Source of the DNA: an uncultured Lachnospiraceae bacterium | Lineage (GTDB): Bacteria > Bacillota > Clostridia > Lachnospirales > Lachnospiraceae | NCBI GenBank assembly: GCA_947630025.1 | Contig: CANRFZ010000010.1 | Coordinates: 54,000-117,999 of the forward strand | Direction: 5' to 3' | DNA length: 64,000 bases | Part shown: positions 25,968 through 34,132 of the stretch, piece by piece | Numbering within the stretch: the first letter of the stretch is position 1 | Layout of the letters: each line of letters opens with the position of its first letter | The notes under the pieces: generated by a model | Seen by the model: only the letters and a program-made list of their open reading frames with translations | Databases searched by the model: none | Told to the model about the DNA's origin: nothing | Made by a program: the position numbers and the translations under genes

Positions 25968-26417
25968 CTATACCTCTTTTCTTTCTTCCACGATCAGCTT
26001 TACGCCGTTAATCGCCAATATGGTGACAACCGTTCCCACCGGCAGCACCACGCCGTCCGTCACGGTTCTGGCGGACCACTCCGCGCCGCCTACGTTGATC
26101 TGTCCGATCCCCTGCAGATTGTCGATCTCGCTGATGACGATAGCCTGCCGGCCCACCAGACTCTCCGCATTGGTCCGCACCCTGTCCTTATTAAAATACT
26201 TCACCGCCAGCGGTCTGGTAAAAAACAGGAGCACCAGAGACACCACGAGGAAAAGGACGATCTGCAGCGCCAGCGGCGCACGGAAAGCGGACGCAACGGT
26301 AGCCGCCAGCGCTCCTCCCGCAAACCAGACTGTCGTCAGTCCCATCGTCAGCAGTTCGATCACGACCAATACCACCAGCATCACAAGCCAGAATATCGTA
26401 AGGTTCAGTTCAGCCAA
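25968..26417 (-). CDS. NfeD-family membrane protein
   Basis: 149 aa using a TTG start at 26417, chosen because AGGAG lies 6 nt upstream; the frame extends further upstream to 26570 but that part looks non-coding. The product begins (M)AELNLTIFWLVMLVVLVVIE and has three or four membrane helices. A C-terminal OB-fold domain of NfeD type follows (LVGRQAIVISEID; GQINVGGAEWSAR). It partners the stomatin-like protein encoded 2 nt downstream. Confidence 0.88.
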   Translation of the reverse strand: MAELNLTIFWLVMLVVLVVIELLTMGLTTVWFAGGALAATVASAFRAPLALQIVLFLVVSLVLLFFTRPLAVKYFNKDRVRTNAESLVGRQAIVISEIDNLQGIGQINVGGAEWSARTVTDGVVLPVGTVVTILAINGVKLIVEERKEV

Positions 26418-26590
26418 TGCCCGCTCCTCTCCTTCCTCTGCGTTACCGCCCGCCGGACGATGCCGTATACAGGCAGCCGCCGCGCAGCATCTCGCATCTG
26501 CCCGGCAGCCGCATAAGATCATTTTTATTTTACTATACCGTACCGGCGCTGGCAAGTGCCAAAATAGCAAAACACATCATAGCGCGCCGC

Positions 26591-26618
26591 ATAATGATAC
26601 CTTCGTGGCTGCCTGCCC
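26591..26618. repeat. Copy of the 3' end of the SleB-like gene
   Basis: About 28 bp beginning ATAATGATACC match 27688-27715, inside the SleB-like coding region, with two mismatches. The pair flanks the GT8 gene as a direct repeat. Confidence 0.6.
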
Positions 26619-26629
26619 TAGTTTCTGCC

Positions 26630-27583
26630 CTACGAGCGGGGATTTTCTTCCCCTTGGTACAGTTTCATACATAGGGCCATGGCCTTTTCCAGACTTTGCT
26701 TCAGTTCGCGGTTTTCCTCCATGAGCGCACGGATCTTCCGATAGGACGTATCCGAGAAACTGTCCCAGAACACTTCCTCCATCATCTCCACATAAAACGG
26801 CGTCTCTTTTGCATAGAGCCACCACAACTTCTCCATCTCATAGCGCGCGTCGTTGCACTTCCAGGGTTTTCGCCCCGCATAGTGCACGATCACAAGCCTC
26901 TCCAGCGCATCATCCGTCAGCGCAATATTTTGAGAAAAAACATTATAACAGGTGTTATCAACAAATAACACCCTGCCGCAGTGCACATAGTTCAGCAGAT
27001 CCTGATCAGGATTGGTCAACCGAAATCCCGCTTTTTCGGCAATTTTAAAATAAGCCTCATAACTGCATTCCGCCCGCAGCCGCTGCATATCGTACAGAAT
27101 CATGCCGGAATTAAAATATCTGACCTCTCCGCCCAGATCCGCAAAAAGCGCCTTCTGCTCCTCGCTGAAATTCCCCTGTATCATCGTATCGTCCGCAGCC
27201 GCCAGCGTCATCCCCTGCAGATCCGTCTCATACAGTCCTCGAAGCGGCTTCTGCACGATCACATCCACATCCAGATAGAGCAGCCGCTCTACCGTCTCCG
27301 GCAGCAAAGTCCCGACCAGCAACCGATAGTAAATCTCCTGCGTCCAGCTCTGTGTGGTGGGAAGCTGCGCAAAATACCGTTCCGGGCAAACGTCAACAAA
27401 AACCACCGTATGATCGAAGCCTGCCGCCAAATCGCTCAGACATACCCGATCGGCAGCCGTCAGATCGCTCTGCAGCACATACACCGTGATCCTGTCGCCG
27501 CCGTTATTTTGGAAAAGAGAGGTCAACATCACATACGCATAACGGACATAACGGCTATTGACGGCAATCGCAATATAGATCAT
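26630..27583 (-). CDS. Glycosyltransferase family 8 protein
   Basis: 317 aa from MIYIAIAVNSRYV; GGAGG lies 9 nt upstream, and the frame's 75-residue upstream extension is rejected. It is a GT-A-fold, retaining transferase using a UDP-sugar. The metal-binding DxD is in LLYLDVDVIVQKPL, with the acceptor-side RYFNSGMILYDMQRL and LTNPDQDLLNYV, and the C-terminal metal ligand in VIVHYAGRKPWK. Its last ~40 residues form a coiled helix (RALMEENRELKQSLEKAMAL). It is probably involved in cell-surface glycan synthesis; no other glycan genes adjoin it. It is flanked by a short direct repeat derived from the neighbouring SleB-like gene. Confidence 0.92.
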   Translation of the reverse strand: MIYIAIAVNSRYVRYAYVMLTSLFQNNGGDRITVYVLQSDLTAADRVCLSDLAAGFDHTVVFVDVCPERYFAQLPTTQSWTQEIYYRLLVGTLLPETVERLLYLDVDVIVQKPLRGLYETDLQGMTLAAADDTMIQGNFSEEQKALFADLGGEVRYFNSGMILYDMQRLRAECSYEAYFKIAEKAGFRLTNPDQDLLNYVHCGRVLFVDNTCYNVFSQNIALTDDALERLVIVHYAGRKPWKCNDARYEMEKLWWLYAKETPFYVEMMEEVFWDSFSDTSYRKIRALMEENRELKQSLEKAMALCMKLYQGEENPRS

Positions 27584-27665
27584 ATCGTATTCCTCCGCCT
27601 GTATTTCATCCGGTAACGGTAACGACAGAATCCTGCGTGCGCAGTACGATGGCTGCGCAGCCGCT

Positions 27666-28739
27666 TTACCAGAACACCTGATTGTCGATAATGATACCGT
27701 CGTGGCTGCCCGCCCGCCTGAAGTGCGTCGCGGTTCCCACATTTGTCTCGCCGTTGATGGCCGCCTGCGCCGCCTCGTAGCATCCCGCGGCGATATTGCC
27801 GCTCTCATACACGCGCGCCACCTTGCCGTTTAAGGCCGGCGTAAACTGTCCCGATGCGAAGATAACGCCCGAGATCGTGCTCGGATAAGCCCCGCTTCTG
27901 ACGCGGTTCATCACCACCGCGCCCACCGCCAGCTTGCCGTTGTAAGTCTCGCTTCCCGCCTCGCAGTGGATCAGCGCCGCCAGTAACCGCAGATCATCGC
28001 CGCCCACAATGACGGCTCCCTGATTGGCGGTCAGCTTCGCCTTGCGTTCCTCCTCCTCTCTCTGACGGATCGCCGCCAGCGTCTCGCCGGCGTCTATGTG
28101 GAAATCCACATCCACATATTCCGTGGAGACATAGCCCGTGTCGTCCTGATAATCTACGCTGATCCAGTCGTCGTCCACAAAGTCGATGATGTCCAGCTCG
28201 TCGTCCGCCGTCAGCAGGCCGATCACTTCCGCATCGCTGTCCGGCTCCGCGCGGACGCGCAGAATTTCCGTCTCGATCGTCACGATCAGGTTACCCACTT
28301 CGTCGGCCATGGCTTCCGCATCGTCGTCAAAAAGCAGATATTCGTCGCTGGCCCAGCCGATCAGATCTCCGCTCTTTAATCTTGTCCAGCCGTCTTTGCG
28401 TTCCAGTATCCTGCCCCCGCAGTCCTTATACAGTACCCCGACTTTGTCGGAATCCTCCGATGCGTCCGCGCGCACGTTGAGCGCCTTCTGCACGTTGACC
28501 ATCACCAGATCCGATTCTTCCTGTTCCTCGCCGTCCGAGCCGGACATTTCTTCCAGCTCCTCCACGGCCTGCTGGCCGTTTTCCAGGGACGCACTCAGAA
28601 TCTTTTCAATGCCGGCGCTGAGGGAATCCAGATATTCCTTCTGCCCTTCCGCCCGGACATCCATGCGCGGCAGCGCCGCGGACACCAGACAGAGAAGCAG
28701 GCTTGCAAGCAGGAACAGACCGTTTCTGCCTCGTCGCAT
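27666..28739 (-). CDS. Secreted SleB-type cell wall hydrolase with SH3 domains
   Basis: 357 aa starting at 28739, where GGAGG precedes the ATG by 9 nt. A signal peptide is clear (RRGRNGLFLLASLLLCLVSA). Two bacterial SH3 domains follow: VQKALNVRADASEDSDKVG near 95 and EILRVRAEPDSDAEVIGLL near 170. A short charged linker leads to the Hydrolase_2 (SleB) catalytic domain at about 245-357: LAALIHCEAGSETYNGKLA, with the expected catalytic Glu, VGAVVMNRVRSG, and the C-terminal DGIIIDNQVFW. It should cleave peptidoglycan during growth or, as in spore formers, cortex. Single gene with its own AT-rich upstream region. Confidence 0.93.
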   Translation of the reverse strand: MRRGRNGLFLLASLLLCLVSAALPRMDVRAEGQKEYLDSLSAGIEKILSASLENGQQAVEELEEMSGSDGEEQEESDLVMVNVQKALNVRADASEDSDKVGVLYKDCGGRILERKDGWTRLKSGDLIGWASDEYLLFDDDAEAMADEVGNLIVTIETEILRVRAEPDSDAEVIGLLTADDELDIIDFVDDDWISVDYQDDTGYVSTEYVDVDFHIDAGETLAAIRQREEEERKAKLTANQGAVIVGGDDLRLLAALIHCEAGSETYNGKLAVGAVVMNRVRSGAYPSTISGVIFASGQFTPALNGKVARVYESGNIAAGCYEAAQAAINGETNVGTATHFRRAGSHDGIIIDNQVFW

Positions 28740-28931
28740 ACACTTATTCCTCCACCCGTTTTCCGATTCTGTTATCACAAAAATATTACAAAATTGTTAA
28801 CTACTAAGTTTGGATAATTTTAGCAAAACACGTATCCTTTGTCAAGTTTATGCAGAATGCACCGATTTTATTACAGAATTTTTAATTATTTGACACAGAT
28901 GGCTGATGGAGAAAACCGCGCGCCCGACGCG

Positions 28932-29720
28932 CTATCCTCTCCTCTGCCGATACGCTTCATATAACAAGAGCGAAGCGGCCACCGACGCATTCAAAGACTC
29001 CAGCTTCCCCTCCATCGGAATGCGGATCAGGCAGTCGGCACACCGCGCCGTTTCCTCCCGCAGGCCGTTTCCTTCGTTACCGATCAGAAAAGCCGTTCCC
29101 GCCTTGTAATCGCAGGCATCATACATCCTGCTGCCGCCCAGATGCGCCGCGTACACGCCCACACCGCGCTCCCGCAGCAGCGCCGCAGCCGCCGTCAGGT
29201 CGTCGGTATACAGAAACGGCACGCGGTAGATAGAACCCATCGTGGAACGTATGGTTTTTGGATTGTAAATGTCCACGGTGCCGCGGCTCATAATGATCCC
29301 GCTGACGCCCGCCCCTTCTCCGGTGCGGAAGATGGTCCCCAGATTGCCCGGGTCCTGCAGATCCTCTATGATGACCAAAAGCGGTGCGCCGCCTCCGGCA
29401 TCCAATAGCTGCTCGAGCCGGTACTCGCGCTGCCTGACCAGACACAGGATGCCTTGGGGCGAGCGGGTGTCCGCCATTCTGTCAAACACCGGATCGGCCA
29501 CAATCTCCGTGTGCAGCCGGGATAATCTGCCGCCGTATCTGCCGTACAGTTCCGCCTCCGCGCGCTGCGCCACAAACACCTTGCAGATCCTGTCCTCCGG
29601 CGCCTCCTCGAACATCTTGACGCCTTCCGCCACGAACAGTCCTTCCCGCTGCCTTGCGCGGGATTTCTGATTCAGTTGTATCACGTCCTTGACAGACTGG
29701 TTCGCAGTGCTGGTGATCAT
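28932..29720 (-). CDS. TrmH/SpoU-family RNA 2'-O-methyltransferase
   Basis: 262 aa. SAM-dependent methylation of a ribose in rRNA or tRNA. An N-terminal substrate-binding domain (about 1-95) precedes the SPOUT knot: LLVIIEDLQDPGNLGTIFRT (motif 1), STMGSIYRVPFLYTDD (motif 2) and the SAM-binding FLIGNEGNGLREETARCADC followed by IRIPMEGKLESLNASVAASL (motif 3). The knot is complete. The target nucleotide cannot be told; RlmB-like large-subunit activity is likely. It lies 64 nt downstream of pfkA's end, in the opposite reading order of transcription (own unit). Confidence 0.93.
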   Translation of the reverse strand: MITSTANQSVKDVIQLNQKSRARQREGLFVAEGVKMFEEAPEDRICKVFVAQRAEAELYGRYGGRLSRLHTEIVADPVFDRMADTRSPQGILCLVRQREYRLEQLLDAGGGAPLLVIIEDLQDPGNLGTIFRTGEGAGVSGIIMSRGTVDIYNPKTIRSTMGSIYRVPFLYTDDLTAAAALLRERGVGVYAAHLGGSRMYDACDYKAGTAFLIGNEGNGLREETARCADCLIRIPMEGKLESLNASVAASLLLYEAYRQRRG

Positions 29721-29737
29721 CTCTTATCGCGCAACTC

Positions 29738-29782
29738 TTGTAAACAGAACTCTCATAAACGAAAGCCTTATAAACGAAAGTC
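29738..29782. repeat. 15-bp tandem repeat, three units
   Basis: Units at 29738-29752 (degenerate), 29753-29767 and 29768-29782 share TATAAACGAAAG-like sequence. It fills the gap between the methyltransferase and pfkA genes. Confidence 0.8.
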
Positions 29783-29784
29783 TT

Positions 29785-30759
29785 CTACAGGGCAAGCACC
29801 TTGGCCACTTCGTACTCGTAATCGTTAATGCTCTTTTGCATATTCAGCGCTTCTTCGATATCAAAATCGACGAACGTGCCGTGCTGATAGCCGACCACCC
29901 GGTTGCTCTTGCCTTCACACAAAATATCCGCCGCGTAAGCGCCCATGATCGAAGCGTAGTAGCGGTCCTTGCAGGTGGGCGATCCGCCGCGCTGCATATA
30001 GCCCAGAATCGTGGCTCTGGTCTCTATGCCGGTGGCCGCCTCGATACGCCGCGCCATGGAAGTGGAGTGCCCGATTCCCTCCGCATTGATGATGATGTGG
30101 TGGGTTTTGCCCTTCTTTCTGTTGGCGATGATATTGTTGATGATGCCCTGTTCGTTATAGTCGTATTTCTCCGGCAGAAGAATGTCCTCCGCGCCGTTGG
30201 CGATACCGCACCAGAGCGCGATGTAGCCCGCATTCCTGCCCATGACCTCGATAATACTGCAGCGCTCATGAGAAGACGACGTATCGCGGATCTTGTCAAT
30301 GGCCTCCATCGCCGTATTGACGGCGGTGTCAAATCCGATCGTATACTCCGTGCAGGCGATATCCAAGTCGATGGTGCCGGGAATGCCTACCGTGTTGATG
30401 CCGTGTCTGGCCAGCGCCTGCGCGCCTCTGTAGGAGCCGTCGCCGCCGATGACGATCAGGCCGTCGATGCCGTGCTTGCGGCAGATCTCCGCGCCCTTGG
30501 CCTGCCCCTCCTCCGTGCGGAACTCGGAGCACCGCGCCGTGCCCAGTATCGTGCCGCCGTGCTGGATCGTATCGGACACCGTCCACCGCTCCATATCTAT
30601 GATTTCTTCGTTCAGAAGGCCGCGATAGCCTTTTTTGATTCCCTTTACCTTTACGCCGTTGGCTAACGACTTGCGCACCACCGCACGGATCGCCGCGTTC
30701 ATGCCGGGCGCGTCGCCCCCGCTTGTCAGAACGCCTATGGTTTTGATCTTCTTTGCCAT
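29785..30759 (-). CDS. pfkA: ATP-dependent 6-phosphofructokinase
   Basis: 324 aa, the standard bacterial length. Phosphorylates fructose-6-phosphate in glycolysis. Motifs seen: TSGGDAPGMNAAIRAVVRK (ATP loop, with the Gly of ATP-type enzymes), IVIGGDGSYRGA, the catalytic PGTIDLDIACTEYTIGFDTA, VEVMGRN-type EVMGRNAGYIALW, and GYMQRGGSPTCKDRYYAS. In many Firmicutes dnaE lies directly upstream; here a ~7-kb island separates the two. Confidence 0.97.
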   Translation of the reverse strand: MAKKIKTIGVLTSGGDAPGMNAAIRAVVRKSLANGVKVKGIKKGYRGLLNEEIIDMERWTVSDTIQHGGTILGTARCSEFRTEEGQAKGAEICRKHGIDGLIVIGGDGSYRGAQALARHGINTVGIPGTIDLDIACTEYTIGFDTAVNTAMEAIDKIRDTSSSHERCSIIEVMGRNAGYIALWCGIANGAEDILLPEKYDYNEQGIINNIIANRKKGKTHHIIINAEGIGHSTSMARRIEAATGIETRATILGYMQRGGSPTCKDRYYASIMGAYAADILCEGKSNRVVGYQHGTFVDFDIEEALNMQKSINDYEYEVAKVLAL

Positions 30760-30841
30760 AACTGCCTTTCATCCCCTTCTGTGGTAATTTCTAACTGTAT
30801 TCTACTCTAAACCGGTAGGTTTTTCAATACAGAATCTACAT

Positions 30842-30998
30842 CCAGTTCAGCCAGCCGTACAGTCTGAGGAAAACCGTGCTCGCACGAGGTTTTCCGAGGG
30901 CTGGACGGCTGAGGGAGCGCCTTCTTATGAGCAAAGGCAGGCGCGAAGCGCCGGTAAGCGCGTCAGCGCGGCTTTGCGAATGGCGCGGGCTGAACTGG
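30842..30998. repeat. Palindromic repeat element, copy 1, with 11-bp terminal inverted repeats
   Basis: CCAGTTCAGCC at 30842-30852 is matched by GGCTGAACTGG at 30988-30998, giving a 157-bp MITE-like element. Inside is a stem with GGAAAACCGTGC and GCACGAGGTTTTCC. The first ~80 bp are shared with 37613-37695. The right end lies inside the AAA-ATPase gene. Confidence 0.7.
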
Positions 30999-32405
30999 AG
31001 AAAAGAAACCCGGCCAGTCGCCGGATGCGGGAAGATCATCCTTTGCAATCTCATTTAGCTCCTCATCTGAGATATCTGTTTTTTCGGCCAATCTATTCGC
31101 TTGGTTTGAAAGTGCCAATTCAAACAGATTTCTCATTTCACGTCCATTTGCAAAATTCTCCGGTTTGTTCTGGATAAGCCAATGCAAATACGTCTTAAGA
31201 CAGCACTCTGCTTCTTCACTAAGTTTCATACCGAATGGTTTACAGAAAGCATGAAAGATACGCAACAATTCATCTTCTGTATAATCATCAAACATGATTT
31301 TTTTGTTGAAACGAGATTTGAGGCCCGGATTTGATTCCAAAAACTGTTCCATGGAATCTGGATATCCGGCGACAATTACGACAAAGTTCTCCCGATTATC
31401 TTCCATTGCTTTCAGGATAGTATCGATGGCTTCCTGTCCAAAATCTGAACCACCTTTTGACAGAGTATAGGCTTCGTCAATAAAAAGAATACCGCCCATC
31501 GCTTCATCAATCTTTTCCTTGGTCTTAAGAGCGGTTTGACCAACATATCCGGCAACCAGACCTACACGGTCAACCTCTATCAGTTGTCCTTTTTCGAGGA
31601 CACCGAGCTGCTTATAAATCTTGGATAGCAGCCTTGCGACCGTTGTTTTTCCTGTTCCGGGATTTCCAAGAAAAACCAGATGTTTGGAGATGTTGGCAGT
31701 TTCCAAACCACGCGAATCGCGAATGTTCTTTATCTTTATCATATTGATAAGCGTTGTGACTTCCTGCTTTACTCCTGCCAGACCAATTAGAGCGTTCAGC
31801 TTTTCCAACAGTTCCTCTAGGGTTTCTTCTGGTACATCCTCCTGTATGGTACTTGCGGACTCTTTACTGTTCTCGCCTTCCTCCAAATCCGTCCTCTTTG
31901 ACGGTTGTTTTTGTGAGGCAACATCTATTGCAGCCTTTGCATTATCGTTGGATTGATCTTTATCTTGGTGAAGCAGCGCACTTTGTAGAGACCGAATATA
32001 ATCTATATATTTCTTAGAGTCAACTTCTTTTTTGTCAAATCTGCTGAGCAGATAAAATTTCCCCAGTTCGGAAATAAAAGACACAAACAGGCCTGCCGTT
32101 TGCACCTTATTCTCGCTTCGTACAGAGCCATCAAATTTATTCAAGGCACTAAATGCTCCGGGCAATCCACCGCCTATGGTACAATCCAATTCAGAAGACG
32201 GGTACGCTCCCTCTTGGTACACTTCATTAAAGTAACTATATCTTTCCTCTGCTCCAGATTTTGAAATCAGGCATATAAAAGTATAAATATCTTCCGCAAG
32301 AAGCCTTTTCAGGGATACTCCATTATTTTGTTTTTGCCAAAGAAAGTCAATCCGCTCACACGCTTTTATGAGCTTCTCAAAAGCATTCTTAACGGAAACA
32401 TCCAT
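30963..32405 (-). CDS. CbxX/CfqX (SpoVK-like) AAA+ ATPase of a putative defence operon
   Basis: 480 aa from MDVSVKNAF at 32405; GAGGTGG lies 6 nt upstream. An ATG at 32420, overlapping the previous stop by 4 nt, is an alternative. An all-helical N-terminal region (1-145) has no family I recognise. A low-complexity linker (150-195) and the AAA module follow: Walker A LGNPGTGKTTVA (246-257), Walker B ILFIDEAYTL (306-315), sensor FVVIVAGYPD, and SRFNKKIMFDDYTEDEL. This clade remodels or inserts proteins and is frequent in bacterial immune loci. The last ~25 residues (from about SGDWPGFFSP) are encoded by the palindromic repeat, so the original C-terminus was probably replaced. Confidence 0.85.
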   Translation of the reverse strand: MDVSVKNAFEKLIKACERIDFLWQKQNNGVSLKRLLAEDIYTFICLISKSGAEERYSYFNEVYQEGAYPSSELDCTIGGGLPGAFSALNKFDGSVRSENKVQTAGLFVSFISELGKFYLLSRFDKKEVDSKKYIDYIRSLQSALLHQDKDQSNDNAKAAIDVASQKQPSKRTDLEEGENSKESASTIQEDVPEETLEELLEKLNALIGLAGVKQEVTTLINMIKIKNIRDSRGLETANISKHLVFLGNPGTGKTTVARLLSKIYKQLGVLEKGQLIEVDRVGLVAGYVGQTALKTKEKIDEAMGGILFIDEAYTLSKGGSDFGQEAIDTILKAMEDNRENFVVIVAGYPDSMEQFLESNPGLKSRFNKKIMFDDYTEDELLRIFHAFCKPFGMKLSEEAECCLKTYLHWLIQNKPENFANGREMRNLFELALSNQANRLAEKTDISDEELNEIAKDDLPASGDWPGFFSPVQPAPFAKPR

Positions 32406-32416
32406 AATTGGCCACC

Positions 32417-33451
32417 TCATGCCATTGCCGCCTGCTGCATTGCGGTCTGATATGCGTTTCTGACGATTTCTTCATCCAAATCTCTGCCAGCCTCTCTATA
32501 TGCCGACTCGATGGAATCAGCAACTTCCTTTGCGCTCATTTCTTTAAATTGCCTAAAAAGTTCAACGTCCCCCATGGCTACAATCAGCGCCTGATTGTCT
32601 TCAATCTCGCTTCTCAAATCGGCTACCTGATCCAACAAACTTATGTAGTAAATGTCAACATCCGATGTTGATAGTTCTTTTTCAAACACTCCATAATCCT
32701 GAAGCTTTTCTGCAACCCATTTGGATGACAAAGTGTCATATACACCCATCCATTTTTCGTGGGCCAGATGCCATGCGTCTTTTTCTCCCAGCATCTGACG
32801 ATTATTGAAATAATACAGTTCATCAAAATTGCGCAGAGATACCGTGAACATCGCAAGCATCGAAAAGATTGAAAAAATCAATGCACCTCGGTCTCCGGAG
32901 ATATCCTTTTGAAAAGAATCGATCTGAAGCATCAGAACATTATACTCTCGGTCGACAAGTTCACGCATTTTTTCTTCAGAGTATGGTTGTTGTTTGCGCT
33001 GGCTATCTAACATATCTGTATGTTCTGCGAGCACTTTATTGAACTCAAAACCATTCTGGATATCTTGGGTCTGCTTTACTGTTTTCTGAAGTTGACAAAG
33101 CTGTTGATTGATTTCCGAGCTCATCGCATCCAGCTTCTCGAACATCATTGCGAAACCGACACAGGTAGCACACAGGTTCAGGCCGTTCAATAGCATTCCG
33201 ATTTTTTCCAGTTTTGCCACATTACTCAAAAGCTTCAGGTTTCGTTCCTTCAGCAGCGTATTCTTATTAAGCGCATGAATGACTTTTTGAGTAAGCTCCT
33301 TTTCCTGTGTTTCCGGAAGATTGCTGATCATGACCTTCTGAAAAGCTTTGAACCGCTTTTTCTGATTCCTGACCACAATTTCCATCACGCCTTTTTCATT
33401 CAAAAACGCTTTCAGTTGCTCCAAAGTCTGTATAACTACTGCATCACTCAT
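32417..33451 (-). CDS. Coiled-coil membrane protein of unknown function (344 aa)
   Basis: No family recognised. A helical N-terminal region is followed by a hydrophobic segment at 84-104 (IGMLLNGLNLCATCVGFAMM), a coiled coil (about 105-135, EINQQLCQLQKTVKQTQD), a charged central region, and a second hydrophobic segment at 188-206 (RGALIFSIFSMLAMFTVSL). The C-terminal ~130 residues are soluble and acidic. It overlaps the 217-aa gene upstream by 8 nt and the AAA gene lies 11 nt downstream, so all three are translated from one mRNA. I infer a membrane-associated sensor or effector that works with the AAA ATPase. Confidence 0.7.
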   Translation of the reverse strand: MSDAVVIQTLEQLKAFLNEKGVMEIVVRNQKKRFKAFQKVMISNLPETQEKELTQKVIHALNKNTLLKERNLKLLSNVAKLEKIGMLLNGLNLCATCVGFAMMFEKLDAMSSEINQQLCQLQKTVKQTQDIQNGFEFNKVLAEHTDMLDSQRKQQPYSEEKMRELVDREYNVLMLQIDSFQKDISGDRGALIFSIFSMLAMFTVSLRNFDELYYFNNRQMLGEKDAWHLAHEKWMGVYDTLSSKWVAEKLQDYGVFEKELSTSDVDIYYISLLDQVADLRSEIEDNQALIVAMGDVELFRQFKEMSAKEVADSIESAYREAGRDLDEEIVRNAYQTAMQQAAMA

Positions 33452-34097
33452 GATCGGTTTCTCCTTCTACTTTTCCGTCGATAATTAAGTAGAGAATCAG
33501 AATCGACAAAATCAACGTACACACGCCATCACTATATAGCTCTTTCGTGTTAAACCGCTTCTTTTTTGAATGCGGAAACCCAATTGAAGTTTCCTCGCTT
33601 TTCAGGGCATCAACGATGCTCGCCGGAACAAGACATTCTGCAGCGTAGTCGAAATTATCTATAGGTTTACCGTCGTTTTTGATGGCCGCAGCATACAGGC
33701 ACATCATAATCCGGGAATAATCAATCAGTTGAGCCATGGATGGTTTTTTCATCCCTTTGATAGTAATAGCCTTCTCGTAATACTTTCTTGCCCGCGGAAC
33801 GATAATGGGTGTCTTATCACCCTTTTTAACCTGTGATGTTTTGGCGATATGTGGACTCACAATAGAATCCAAGTCATCCAGATAGGATTCAATATGTTTA
33901 TCGAACGCCCTACCTGTTTTAATTTCAAGCGCGCCAAAATAATCACAGACCTTCTCGGCAAGAATATCGATGGTGACATTCACGTGGTCAATGATGGAAA
34001 ACGATATGTATTCTCCAAGCAACAACTGTTTGAGTTCTTCAAACACCGGCTCGCTCAAATTACAAATTGTCCCTTCAACAAAATTTTTATATGTCAT
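33444..34097 (-). CDS. Small protein with C-terminal membrane helix, unknown function (217 aa)
   Basis: A soluble, mixed charged region of ~190 residues is followed by one hydrophobic helix (DGVCTLILSILILYLIIDG) and a short acidic tail, giving a tail-anchored topology. No family or catalytic motif is recognised. GGAGG lies 6 nt before the ATG. It starts 35 nt after the DUF262 gene and overlaps the 344-aa gene by 8 nt. It may be the membrane-targeted partner of that operon. Confidence 0.65.
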   Translation of the reverse strand: MTYKNFVEGTICNLSEPVFEELKQLLLGEYISFSIIDHVNVTIDILAEKVCDYFGALEIKTGRAFDKHIESYLDDLDSIVSPHIAKTSQVKKGDKTPIIVPRARKYYEKAITIKGMKKPSMAQLIDYSRIMMCLYAAAIKNDGKPIDNFDYAAECLVPASIVDALKSEETSIGFPHSKKKRFNTKELYSDGVCTLILSILILYLIIDGKVEGETDHE

Positions 34098-34132
34098 TGC
34101 CGGCCTCCATTACCGAATCGCCCAATCAGAGC

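Noticed and set aside
26407..26416. Fourth copy of the palindromic repeat end (CAGTTCAGCC)
   Set aside because: It is coding sequence at the NfeD start with no other element sequence around it.
26418..26570. N-terminal extension of the NfeD-like protein
   Set aside because: Cys/Ala/Arg-rich low-similarity sequence; a TTG with a good ribosome-binding site fits the family start.
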